Below, one piece after another: positions 14,001-23,050 of a DNA stretch of 64,000 nt (the stretch's first letter is position 1; every line of letters starts with the position of its first letter). The DNA comes from Cymbidium sinense (lineage: Eukaryota; Streptophyta; Magnoliopsida; Asparagales; Orchidaceae). Position numbers and translations under genes: made by a program. The notes under the pieces were generated by a model, which was not told the origin of the DNA, made no database searches, and worked only from the letters and a program-made list of their open reading frames with translations. The stretch lies in assembly GCA_021442155.1 (NCBI GenBank), contig CM038228.1, positions 84,894,114 to 84,958,113 of the forward strand, given 5' to 3'.

Positions 14001-15442
14001 ACATTCTCTTTCCTTCTTTGGGTCTTGTGCTAGCTTATCTGAAATAACTGATAGATAACAAGCAGGGTTCAATTTCTTCTTCCACCTCATTCTAACATCA
14101 TCTACTTAACTTGTAAATATTTGATGGGCACTAGCAAAATAAACCTCATTTGTTTCTCTATCCAACTACCGAATACCTTGCACTGTTTTTACAACTAAGT
14201 AGTAGACTTTCACTAGCAATTGTCGCCATCCCTTCCACGCTCCTCTCTCATGTTCCTTTCTTTCTTCTAAAGAATCCGTGTGGATCGATTGTTATGTTAG
14301 TTCTACTTCAATTCTATTTAGATTGCAATGAGTATTTATGCCTTGATATTAAGGTTTTTTTCCCCAAGACAAATTATGAAATAGTAAAAACAACCATGAA
14401 GTCAATTTGTTCATTATGGATCATGCAAGAAATATGAAACAATACCTTTCGAAGGTCTCAATGTCTCATTTAACTTTTAATTAATCATTCTCTCTTTTGA
14501 AATGGATTATATGGTTCTGAGTGTTACATTGCTAATGCATAACGGCTAGGCTACCAATGTGTGTGAAGCACAAGCTAGCAGAAATGTACTAGATGAAAGA
14601 GGGTTTAGTGCAAATGCATGATATGGATGTCTCAAGACTAATACAAATCCAATTCACCATGAAATTTAAGTTTGGAGCATTTAAGGGGTATACATAGGAA
14701 GTTGGCAGTTAATTTCAAATTGAACTTCTTTGCAGGTCTTCAACATTGACTACTATTGTGTATGAAGTCAATATCATCATCACCACTATGGAAACTACTA
14801 AAACATAATAAAAGGTCGCATTTTTGGAAAAAAATGGTATCTCAAACTTCAATTCGAAGATTTTAGATTCTTCCATTCTATTTCATTTTGGATGATAACT
14901 AGATCAGAACTCCTTGAGTTATCAAAATCCACAGGAAATTTGGTTATTCAGATTATATGAAACACCAATAATTCTCTACCGAGATCTTATCTTTCATCGC
15001 CCAATGACCATTAGAGTCTTTATTTAAAAAACCAGTAATAACTTGTTAGCTACTTCGTTTCACAATTTTTCAGCTTGGCAGGTACTCATAACCAAAAACC
15101 AAACACTAAGATAAAACGCATCAAATGTCACATGAAGCCAGTTCCACTTTTTTCCCTGAAATTCAGACAGTTCTAGTTTGTACACAAACCCTAAGACAGT
15201 CGAAGTAAAATCTAGTTTCCCTCAGCAATATTCCCCGGAAAAACCCCGACAAATCAGTCGATTGAAACAAGCAACGTCCCACTACTCAATAGATTTAACA
15301 ATTTCTCCATATTAGTAATTTTCACATTAAATCAAAAATATGCAATAAAGCAAAAAAAAAAAAAAAAAAGCGCGTAAGGGTCCTCATGAAAACATCAAGA
15401 GCGTTAAAGGAGATGAAATACTCACTCTGCAGGTGAAGACAT
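1733..15442 (-). CDS. DER1: Derlin (DER1-type ERAD rhomboid pseudoprotease), seven coding exons
   Basis: Derlins are ER-membrane rhomboid pseudoproteases that help move misfolded proteins out of the ER to CDC48 and the proteasome. Coding exons on the minus strand: 15426-15442, 7491-7626, 5874-5947, 5683-5776, 5404-5532, 5102-5262 and 1733-1868. All junctions are GT/AG and phases agree, giving 747 bp and 248 residues (Arabidopsis DER1 is about 266). The protein starts MSSPAEYYNSLP. It keeps the derlin WR pair (VWRL, residues 52-55), ARYGV (108-112 region), WSREFPNAQ, a GxxxG motif (GIIAG, 175-179) in a late membrane helix, and an SHP-like C-terminal box (FRGRSYRL, 239-246) of the kind that binds CDC48/p97. 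The ATG in exon 1 is chosen because MSSPAE is the family start. Exon 1 is only 17 bp of coding sequence and lies 7.8 kb from exon 2. No stop or frameshift is seen, so the gene looks functional. What is inferred is the splicing, which rests on homology and phase only. Confidence 0.93.
1978..2212. mobile_element. MITE-like element, copy 1 (intron-downstream flank of Derlin exon 7)
   Basis: AT-rich element whose left end has the family's ATTTACATACA...CACAATTCTTATAT motif and whose right end is roughly its inverse. The middle has the shared TTCTATGC...AAAGTACATTTCAC segment also seen near 56470. It belongs to the family best preserved at 19549-19790. It lies just inside intron 6 of Derlin. Confidence 0.5.
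2590..2780 (-). repeat. Decayed LINE-like fragment in Derlin intron 6
   Basis: The sequence here resembles that at 3790-3960. Both look like antisense versions of the RTE 3' coding segment (CTCAAA..CA..CTAA..AGACTCC...TCTTTAATAGATGCTAC on the plus strand). No ORF remains and the assignment is tentative. Confidence 0.3.
2790..2955. other. Small GC-richer island in Derlin intron 6
   Basis: About 165 bp clearly less AT-rich than its surroundings, with unique-looking sequence. There is no open frame of useful length and no known element. It could be a gene or transposon fragment. Confidence 0.3.
3790..4259 (+). mobile_element. RTE-type LINE 3' end fragment with (TTG)n tail
   Basis: From about 3955 the plus strand carries the 3' end of a plant RTE LINE: GTTGGAGTAGCTCCAGTGG (the VGVAP segment), then GGTAGAGGTAGACCTAAAAA, the terminal motif CCGACCCCACTTAGTGGGAT, and a (TTG)6 tail ending at 4259. 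The coding frame is broken by stops. The stretch 3790-3955 looks like an inverted piece of a related element, so this may be two fragments in opposite orientation. All of it lies in Derlin intron 6. Confidence 0.75.
4788..5010. mobile_element. MITE-like element, copy 2 (Derlin intron 6)
   Basis: It begins with CATACATACATAAATACCATGCAA... and ends TATAAATATATAAGAATTGTGC..., which are inverted versions of each other. The internal part has the ATGAAAAATGTGTATTTTGC segment found in other copies. A TA microsatellite follows directly. Confidence 0.5.
5011..5047. repeat. (AT)n microsatellite
   Basis: About 18 AT units, directly beside the MITE-like element and 55 bp below the donor end of Derlin exon 6. 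Confidence 0.95.
5948..7490 (-). other. Derlin intron 2
   Basis: AT-rich intron of 1.54 kb between exon 2 (ends ...HFQ) and exon 3 (starts VWRL). No element or ORF is supported. The ORF-like stretch at 6783-6983 is low-complexity and unsupported. Confidence 0.7.
7899..8045 (-). mobile_element. RTE-type LINE 3' end fragment (minus strand)
   Basis: On the minus strand this shows the RTE 3' terminus: coding remnant, then ATGTAGCCGACCCTATGTAG with GGGATAAGGGCTTG, and a TTG/TTATTG tail (plus strand AACAATAACAACAAG). It is severely 5'-truncated (about 150 bp) and lies in Derlin intron 1. Confidence 0.7.
8870..9330 (-). pseudogene. Ty3/gypsy reverse transcriptase remnant
   Basis: The minus-strand translation, across stops, gives KKEIAYWIMC, then RYLMTHIDVLLN, FVNLDLKFGYHQ and FAYIDEILI. 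These match the RT core RYPLPRIDDLL / KIDLRSGYHQ / F-IDDILIYS of Ty3/gypsy elements. The catalytic pair reads D-E instead of D-D (plus strand TTCATCAATATAGGC at about 8982). Several in-frame stops show a long-dead copy. It lies in Derlin intron 1. The sequence on either side is not clearly assignable to integrase or gag. Confidence 0.65.
9720..10450 (-). repeat. Possible decayed LTR with three 73-bp tandem repeats
   Basis: The segment 9760-9870 resembles the LTR edge of the Tat elements in this window (AACATAAATAATTAAAC..., TTTAATGTGGAAAAACACGA). Between 10126 and 10300 a 73-bp unit is repeated three times: its GGC(A/G)TTGGCC anchor lies at 10131, 10204 and 10277. With the RT remnant below it, this may be the 5' LTR or leader of the same dead gypsy copy. 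No boundaries were found. Confidence 0.35.
10647..13580 (-). mobile_element. Near full-length RTE-type LINE, dead
   Basis: This element is read on the minus strand. Its 5' coding start is the endonuclease motif GSWNIGTLTGKLMELIDIM (about 13330-13270), followed by fragments of APE endonuclease and RT. The RT core at 11370-11411 reads GVCFDDILLVDKTR where RTE elements have FADDIVLVDETR, so about five bases of the FADD codons are lost and the frame is broken. The 3' end is the ATGTAGTCC...GTGGGAT motif, and a (TTG)n tail ends at 10650. Many stops and frameshifts are present. It sits in Derlin intron 1 in the same orientation as the gene and explains much of that intron's length. The 5' limit is approximate. 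Confidence 0.8.
13581..15370 (-). other. Remainder of Derlin intron 1
   Basis: AT-rich intron sequence with no supported gene or element. The short ORFs here (13602-13814 minus, 14150-14437 plus) show no recognisable domain. A poly(A) run lies at 15351-15369. Confidence 0.5.
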
Positions 15443-15655
15443 TGCGGATCCGAAGATCAAGTCGACAAAGAATTCCTCCTTTGCTTCCGACGAAGAAAAC
15501 AGTCGATAAGCTTTGATATCTTTGATTTCGACTCCTGAAACAGGGAGGAAGGAGACGAAGGGGCCTTTTGTAATTTTGACAAAGCTTTACACGACGGAGT
15601 TCCAGAAGGGCCCGGAAGCTTTCCGTCATTGGAAGTTGTCTCAACCTCACGATAA
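15443..15655 (-). other. Derlin 5' UTR (predicted)
   Basis: This lies between the predicted transcription start (about 30 bp below the TATA box at 15676-15686) and the ATG at 15442. It contains an upstream ATG at 15650 that opens an 88-codon frame overlapping the Derlin start in another frame. That ATG sits right at the predicted start site, so it may or may not be transcribed. Confidence 0.5.
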
Positions 15656-15675
15656 AGATCAGACGGGCAGTCTGA

Positions 15676-15686
15676 GGTTATATATT
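15676..15686 (-). promoter_or_regulatory. TATA box of the Derlin gene
   Basis: On the minus strand this reads AATATATAACC. It lies about 235 bp upstream of the ATG, and a start site near 15650 would follow. No better TATA-like site lies closer to the ATG. Confidence 0.55.
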
Positions 15687-15710
15687 TTCAATCAAAATTA
15701 AAAGTTTTGG

Positions 15711-15718
15711 TGACGTGG
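15711..15718 (-). promoter_or_regulatory. Unfolded-protein-response element (TGACGTGG) of the Derlin promoter
   Basis: The plus strand reads TGACGTGG (minus strand CCACGTCA), the UPRE core bound by ATF6/XBP1-type bZIPs and by plant bZIP60/bZIP28. It lies about 25 bp upstream of the TATA box. Derlin genes are known ER-stress genes, so position and motif agree. An 8-base match alone can occur by chance. Confidence 0.55.
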
Positions 15719-15886
15719 TAATTCAACACTAGCCGTCGGATTATCACATCCAACGGCCACTATGCCTCATGTGAAATGATGGCCATCTCGTTTCTCCGCC
15801 ATGGGGGTTAAGAGGATATTGGGTAAGAAAGTGTTGGTTTGGTCGTTAAAGATAGTCTTTAAGTAAGAATATAGGCAGTTTAGTCG

Positions 15887-15888
<2 letters not shown>

Positions 15889-15937
<49 letters not shown>
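15889..15937. repeat. (TA)n microsatellite upstream of Derlin
   Basis: About 24 TA units, roughly 240 bp upstream of the predicted Derlin start site. Confidence 0.95.
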
Positions 15938-15940
<3 letters not shown>

Positions 15941-16289
15941 GTTAATATTGGTTATACAATCTATTACTATACTTAATTAATTCTTTAAGCTAGATCACTT
16001 CAAATTAACACAAAATTATATATATGATTTATTTTTTTTATTGAAATGAATTGCCTTTTAAAAAAAATAATAATAACTAATAAATAAAACAAAAGATTCT
16101 AAAAAAATTAACATAAACTGTCAATAATTTAGTTGGGGATAATAGTCTAGCTAGACAATTTATCGCCGTTTAAGCTAGCAATGATTCCTCTTTTGAATTT
16201 TTTTTTAAATTTATTTGTAAAATTATCACTTCATAAAATATTATTTGAATTTTTAAAGAACATAAATTTAAAAAAATAAACAAAAATAA

Positions 16290-16530
16290 GATTTTTAATT
16301 TAAGGGGAGGGACCCACGCCTCTCGCTGGGCGTGTTCAGGAACCCCCCGAAGTTGAATCCTCCGGGCATACCATGCGTAATGGTGGAAATCAGTACACAT
16401 ACATTTAATGATACAGGTGGATACATATTATCCCCACCCACAAGATGGGTGGGGTGTTGGGTGGATACCCATTCCAAAAAAAAAAAGGGGGGGAGGGGTG
16501 CACGTGCCACCACAAGCGACTCCTCACTCT
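16290..16530. other. GC-richer island with G/C homopolymers
   Basis: About 240 bp less AT-rich than its flanks, containing AACCCCCCGAAG, CACCCACAAGATGGGTGGGG (a short inverted repeat CCACCC/GGGTGG) and an A11-G7 run. Overlapping ORFs occur on both strands but none shows a known domain. It lies upstream of the Derlin promoter. The origin is unknown. Confidence 0.4.
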
Positions 16531-16667
16531 TCCGACAAATTTGTCCCCCACTATTGGACTTCAATTAATGAAATAAATTAGTCCTCTTTCATCCTCATTC
16601 TTTAACTTTTCTTCTTTGTCTAACTTCTAGAGCTTGGCATCTTAAATCATTATTAATCATTTATATA

Positions 16668-16828
16668 TTAGGGCTGTCAAAAAAATTCATTATTTACAAA
16701 CATTTCAGATTCTGATAGAACATGTGCCGCTAACTAAACGATTAACAAAACAGATATTTCAAGTCAATATATATAAACGAGCGAACAACAATCATTTGTC
16801 GACGCGTTTCGAAATAAATAAAAAATTA

Positions 16829-16866
<38 letters not shown>

Positions 16867-17126
16867 CATACGAACATATTTATTTATCACAAATACAAGC
16901 ATAGGTTGAACTATTGTTATGCAAAAAGATTGGCGTCAATCCTCCTTCACTGATTTTCTGGATTATTGATTTCGAGCTAATTTCAACACGTAACACGAAC
17001 AAAGCGATTTTCAATAAAGGTAACACTAGGAAATTTCGAGCTATTTCAACACGAGCAACACTAACATAATAAATTTCACAGAACACAAGAGTTGCTCACT
17101 GCTCGGCTCGTTTACACCCCTAGATA
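16668..17126. repeat. Dispersed AT-rich repeat with (TTA)n core, copy F1
   Basis: It begins TAGGGCTGTCAA and ends CTCGTTTACACCCCTA, which read as near-inverted ends (TAGGG-TGT-AA). Inside are ATATAAACGAGCGAACAA, AATAATCATTTGTCGA-like sequence and a (TTA)n run at about 16829-16861. The same layout, including ATATATAAACGA, CATTTGTTCGATG and (TTA)n, recurs around element B (42380-42631 and 53407-53850), so this is a dispersed family. Whether it is a MITE or another type is open. Confidence 0.55.
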
Positions 17127-19548
17127 TCACTCGGTTCTATCATTGAACGTACATCTAGAGTGCTATGTACTCTTATTTCATTACAATTCACACACACACT
17201 CATTTGTCTTCTTTTAGATCATTTTATAATACGTCTTGACTAAATCATCATGTATGGCTTCCTCCAAACAAGTTCAAATTATATCACTCCAAGTCCACTT
17301 GTAGATCAACTCCAATCACCAAACCCACACTCTCTATTTTATTATCACTATCAACACCATGGATAGCAAAAACTTTCATGAGCTATCATCGTCACCACAC
17401 CAGCAACCCCAACCTTGTTATTCATAAATCTCATCATATGAAATTCACTACTTGAAATCTCCATCTTTCAACTTTATCAAGACTAATATTCTTCTAAATC
17501 TGACCATTTTTTAACATCCATCGCACTAACATTCATATATCTCTATTTTAATTGTCATCTTAGTTTCTCAAAGCCATTTGTCATCACTTCTAGATATTAT
17601 TCCTCTCCATCCTTAATGCCTCTCCAAGATCATTAATTGTCATTAAATAAAACTTATCATTCAAAGAGCTAGCCCTTATTATCTTGTATCATAATAAACC
17701 TCAAAACGCAAATCTTATATCACTACTTTCATATTGTAGCCTATATTCATAATAATTATATTGATTGCAACACTAACTATAATGGCTAATGAAACTCATG
17801 TAGCAAAGGCACCAAATTGCTTTAATAATGTCAAGTAGAATCTCAATGGATTTTGGGATAACCTATGTAACATAAAGTCAAGATTGATCGAGTTCAAGAT
17901 GTAAATTAAGCAAAACTTCACTATTGAATACTAAATTGTTCAAAATAAGCTCCTTAGTGAGTAAGATTAGAAAAATTTTAAGCTTTTGCACATAATTTTT
18001 AAGGTCAGAGATGAATGATAGAAACATTAGAATAAATTAAGCTATTAACAAAATGGAAACATTTAATCAAGCTTGTTGTTTGGTTCAACCAAAATTCAAA
18101 GAATACTCTCCTTACCAACTATTAAATTTTGCATTACATATTATTTGTCTATATAATAATACTGAAATAATCAATGCCACTTTAATCACACTAGAGCTAT
18201 TACATAACAAACTGTTCAATTTGATAAATTGTTAACATCTCTATCACCACTGAGGAATCATTGGGATGAGTTGTGGTCAGGTAGCCATCTACCACTCACA
18301 TCATTGTCGTCCTTCTTACTTATATTTCATGACCTAAAGATATTTTCAAAAAATTTTACTTGAATTTATTCTATCTTTTTTAGAGCAAGGTTGATTTAAA
18401 AAAGAGTATGAAATGATATGGATATATAATGGATAGTTATGGGTTAGTAATTAATTATAATATAAATAATTATAATAGAAAGTTGGGATTAGATGAGTGA
18501 TTAATAAGTAGTTATTATATTTTAATAAATTTTTATATGTAAATATACTTTATATTAGGGAGTATTAAGCATCAATCAATAAAATGAATTAGCCACCTTT
18601 CACAATTATTCTCATTCTTTTTTCTTTCTCTCAATTTTTAAATTTCTTAGTGATTTTGAATTGACCTTTGTCACACTTACTAAGTATTTTTTGGTGTCAT
18701 ATAGAAGATTTTTTATCAACAAAATTTTGCCTTATTAATTTTTCAACTAATATAGTAATGATGTATTTTAATTTAATTATGGATAAAATAATAAAAAATA
18801 TGAACTTTAAAATGCATTTCTACCTTTTTTTTTTCTTACAAATATAGAATAAAAAATGTTAATAGGTATTTACTCTCATATTTCTAAATTTATATGGATG
18901 TCCTTAATCAAGTTACATTATTCTAAGATATAGTGATAATCATTAATATAACTCAACCTAATTGGCTCTGCATAGTGTAACCCAATAAATATGAGGTGCT
19001 TTAATTGGTTGTCATCATGATGAAGTAGTCCAATAACTTTTTGCTTATTGATAAAAAAAAAAACACAAAGGTGATAAAATAGCCAAACTCTTTGATTAAT
19101 AAAGATAAATTAATCTAACATTTCTAAACACTTAAAGGAATATAAAGAAATGCAGAACAAAATGCTATGCAATTCTTCCATATATTAAAATGCACAAATC
19201 AGCCCAAACTAAGTCTTATAAATAACTAATAATAATGAAATTTGAATCCTTTATAGTTGCACGATAACTATACAAAGCATCATTAGTGATCATAATCATA
19301 AAAAAAACCGCTCTAACTCTCAATCATAGAATCATTATCATCCAAAGTTGATCGAATATCCATTCCATCTAAGCTTAACAACAATCCATCAAATTTACCT
19401 CAATCCCTTTCACATATATGAAATCTTTGACTCTAACATATATACTATATTTAAATAGTATATTTAACTAAATAAGTCACTCATAACATTATCACTTTAA
19501 TCATATTATCCTAAACCTAAAATTCTAGAAAATATGTTTTATTTCAAA
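17127..19548. other. AT-rich intergenic region
   Basis: No ORF with a recognisable domain and no intact element. A CAATAAAATGAATTAG..CACCTTTCA segment at 18572-18620 resembles one at 16562-16595, so diverged repeats are present. Confidence 0.5.
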
Positions 19549-19790
19549 GGGGAATTTACATACATACCACCGAATTCTTATGTATTTATATATCTAACAT
19601 CTAAACTTCAATTTTTATATATATAACATCTTAATCTTCAATATTATATCAAAAATACCCACTTTATTCACATTTTAAAAGTGAAATGTATTTTTTTAAG
19701 CATAGAAAAGTGTTAGATAAATAAATATCTAATTTTTGATGTTAAATATATAAATATATAAGAATTATGTGATATATATGTAAATCCTCT
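19549..19790. mobile_element. MITE-like element, best-preserved copy (copy 3)
   Basis: The left end GGGGAATTTACATACATACC and the right end, inverted, GAGGATTTACATATATATCA form terminal inverted repeats extending about 55 bp through AATTCTTAT-TATTTATATAT-TAACATC. TTTCAAA flanks both sides (19542-19548 and 19791-19797), a 7-8 bp target duplication in the range of hAT-like elements. There is no coding capacity. Confidence 0.65.
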
Positions 19791-20374
19791 TTCAAATACA
19801 TATGAGAGAGAGAGAGAGAGTAGAAAGAAATATAAGCATGTGAACGTTAGGCATGAATGCGCGTGCCGCGGGTCGCAAACGCCTGTGGCGCATGAATGTG
19901 AGCCCCATTACATTCAATTCTACGGGAGCATGGCATGTGAAGATTTATTTTTTTCCCCGGTGGAAAGATAATCCATTTATTTTCCCCCAAACCCAACCAT
20001 TTTATCAGTATTTTAAGTCACATGGCTTGCCTTTATTTTCTTTCTTCATAGACTATAAGGCTTGATTCCATCAATCAAAATTCATGTTATATATTTATTT
20101 ATTTTAAAAATAAATTTAATGATTTAATTTACATTGTTTCAAAAAAAAAAATAATAAAATAAAATATTTCCTTAAAAATCTTGAGCTAATTTTTAAAATT
20201 GAAAAAATTATAACTTAGTAGTTAAGAAAATATATTGTTAACTAAAAATTCTTGAATTCAAACAGCTGTATATGTGATATATATGTGAAAATTTATGATT
20301 AAATTAACTTCAATGTCCAAAATATATATATTCGAAAATCTTACTATAATTTGTATTAAGGAGAAAAGATTATC
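19791..20374. other. Intergenic spacer left of element A
   Basis: It holds a (GA)n run (19805-19820), a small GC-richer patch (19850-19960) with an unassigned 70-codon ORF, then AT-rich sequence up to the LTR edge. No gene is supported. Confidence 0.5.
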
Positions 20375-21321
20375 GCCAGAAAACCATGCAGAAAAAGTTT
20401 ACTTAGCTTTGTAATCCAAAGACAATGAGAATTAAAGAGAACAAGAGACAGAATTTTAACGAAAACCTCAAAGAGGGAAAACTAGGCACTCAAGAAAAAG
20501 CTTCCACTATGTATCTGTTTGAGTACAAAGTCTTCGATAACGGATTACAATTGCATATGAGAGAGGAGAATAACAGTAAACGATGGTCAGAATTGTTATC
20601 GATGAGATGCAGAACTTCCTGAATACGGAGCTTAGCGACGACGGTGTAATGGTGGTGAGATGAGTGGATCGCTTGATCTTGAGGATCTTCTGCAGCTCTC
20701 TTCCTCACTTGGCTTTTCTCTCTTCTTCCTCGCGGACTCTCCTTTTCTTCCCTTGGACTCTTCCTTTTCCTCTTTGACTCTTCCTCGTCTTCCTTGCTGA
20801 CTCTTCCTCTTCTTCCTTGTTCTGCTCTTCCTCTTCTTCCTTTTTGACTCTTTCTTCCTTGTTCTGCTCTTCCTCTTCTTCCTGCTTGACTCTTTTCTTT
20901 CCTTGCTCTGGCAGATTGACTAAGGATCACGACGGTGCTGGGATTGACGACCATCTGGCTCCTCTTCTTCACTTCACTTCACTTCACTTGGCTTCCCCCT
21001 TTGTGTGAATGAAGCCTATTTATAGATGGAAGAGGGACATTCTTGTAAATTCTTGTAAAGTACCACTCCCTAATCTGACGGCTCAGATGATTCCTTCGAT
21101 CATTTGATGTAGAGCATTTGGATGCCCAAATGAATTAGAGATCTTCGAGATCCCGGCCAAGATGCTCGATTTGACTATAAACATTCCATATTTGAGAGCT
21201 GTTTGGGATTTAATTGATGTCCCAAAGATTCCAATGATATTTTAAGTGCTGATCTCAATCGGTTTGACTCAAAATTATATCGCTGACATCAAGATTTGGT
21301 TAATTGGTATTTTGAGAGCCA
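20375..21321 (-). repeat. 3' LTR of element A
   Basis: It is homologous to 29073-30008 and to the LTRs of B, C, D and E. The minus-strand TATA box CTATAAATAGGC is at 21014-21025. Downstream of it on the minus strand is a purine-rich (GAAGAGGAAGAGT)-type tract at 20690-20990 that makes a spurious 160-codon Arg/Lys/Glu-rich frame. The first bases (TGTTGC in B) are missing or altered at the left edge. Confidence 0.85.
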
Positions 21322-22050
21322 TATCGCTCTATTTTGGATGACATTAGCTTAATCATCCAAAATATATGTTAAATGCTCCAAAAATAACGAATTCTTCAAC
21401 GAAACGCACTGAATCATATATTTGAGAACAAATCATCATAAAAATACAATATTATGATTATGTGAGATTAGCCGTAGGCATGAGATTTTGAGGTTACGGA
21501 TCTATTTGGATACTTACGGTTTTCGTGTTGAGGACCCGCGCCAGGCTCGTCGGCGCGGTTGGCGCGCATGGCTGCCCGCGTCGGGTTGGCGCTGCAACCG
21601 CTGGCTCGGCCGGGTTGCTGGCTGATCGCCGCTGACGGGTCGCGTCGCGCCGTCCGCTGGTTGATTCGGTCTCGGGTCGATTCGCGGTCGCGGGTTGTTG
21701 AGGCGGTCGGTTCGGGTCGCTGATGGTTCGGTCAGGATGGCGTCGCGATCCGTCGCTGATGAATCGGCTGACGGTCCGGTCGTGACGCACCGGGTCGAAC
21801 GGGCGGAGGCCGCGCTGGCAGGCTCGCGGCGCACTGTTCCGAGAATGGGGTTTTGCGTTTTGAGCGTCGCTTTTTTAGCCATTTTTTGAGCTATTTTTTA
21901 AGCCATTCTGTGTCGTTTTTGAGCCATTTTTTGAGAGATTTTTACCCTTTTGCCCCTATGAGGGGCTATAAATTCACCTCTAGGATGAGAGGGAGAGACA
22001 CACCTTTCCCCTCTCCCTTTCTTCTTGAGTGAGGGTCATTTGGAGGCAAT
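21322..22050 (+). other. Element A 3' region, promoter-proximal part
   Basis: The inverted repeat ATTTTGGATGA...TCATCCAAAAT lies directly beside the LTR (21331-21363) and is shared with B and C. A GC-rich segment (21530-21850) and four TTTTTGAGCCATT-like repeats (21865-21935) lead to a plus-strand TATA box. ORFs here (for example 21514-21882) are not conserved in B and are not called as genes. Confidence 0.6.
21964..21975 (+). promoter_or_regulatory. Plus-strand (antisense) TATA box in element A
   Basis: GGCTATAAATTC, followed about 20 bp later by AGGATGAGAGGGAGAGACAC and a CT-rich likely start region. The same block is conserved in element B (TTATAAATA at 44136-44144), where it faces the antisense ORF. 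It points opposite to gag-pol. In A there is no ORF behind it. Confidence 0.6.
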
Positions 22051-22084
22051 CAAGAAGGCGATCAAGAGGCGCTCAGAAGCGATC

Positions 22085-23050
22085 TAGAGCATGGAGGCGA
22101 TCGCCCACATAATGCCAGTTACTTACTGGTGCAGAAGCATCGGGCCTCCAGATACATCGGGTTCGGCCACTTGGACCGGTTGAGGCGATCGCTCATGACG
22201 CCGGTTCCGGCCACCGCCCGTTGACCGTCTGTGAGGCGATCAAGGCCACTTATTCGCCGTGGTTCCACCCCCGGCCGACCGTCGTTAAGAGTAATCAAGG
22301 CCCATCAGATAATGCCGGTTCCGGTTCACCCCGCCGAACCGTCCGGTTGAGGATCAGCTCAAGATACGTGGTTCCGCAGCCGTCTGACCGTCCGGGAGAG
22401 GCGATGGCCATACGTGGTTCCAGTTTTCCCCGTTGGACCGTCTGAAGGCGATCAAGGCCCATGGTACGCCGAATTCCGGTTACCGCCACGGACCGTCGTT
22501 AGAGGCGACAAGGCCCCATTATACGCCGTGGTTCCAGCACGGCCACGCTGGACCGTCCGGTTAGAGGCGTTGCCCACCAGATACGCCGTGGAGAGTTCCG
22601 CCACGCTGGACCGTCCGGGTTGAGGCGATCAAGGCCCACGGTATACGTGGTTCCGTTTACCGCCCCCGGACCGTCGTTGGGGAGGCGATCGCGCCCACGA
22701 TATGGTTCCGCCATCGGCCTCCGGACCATCGTTAGAGGGGATCGCGCCACGAGATATGCCGTGGTGTTCTGCCACGCCGGACCCGTTGGGGAGGACAATC
22801 ACGGTATACGCTGGTTCCGGACGCTTCGTGACCGGTTAGACCGCGCCACGATACGCCGGTTCCGAGATGGCCACGCCGAGGTTAGAGATCGCCACCAGAT
22901 ATGCCGTGGTTCGGTTCCGCCTCATGACCGGGTTAGGGGATCAGGCCCACGTATAATGTCGTGGTTCCGGAGCCACGTGACCGTCCGGAGGGCGATCAAG
23001 CATGACGCCGTGGTTCCTACATCGGAGGACCGTCCGGGTAAGGAGGTTAA
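22085..23050. repeat. GC-rich minisatellite 1 of element A
   Basis: At least 15 degenerate copies of a 50-65 bp unit with anchors GAGGCGATCAAGGCCCAC, GGTATACGCCGTGGTTCC and GGACCGTCCGG. Each good unit has a palindrome CCACGG-N6-CCGTGG. The same unit forms an array in B (44195-44670) and a short one in C (59400-59560). The overlapping ORFs in all frames arise from the repeat and are not genes. Confidence 0.85.

Noticed and set aside
20490..20972. 160-codon Arg/Lys/Glu-rich ORF (minus), and similar ones at 29258-29635 and 43058-43261
   Set aside because: They arise from the purine/pyrimidine-rich tract of the Tat LTRs. The frame is not kept between the LTR copies.
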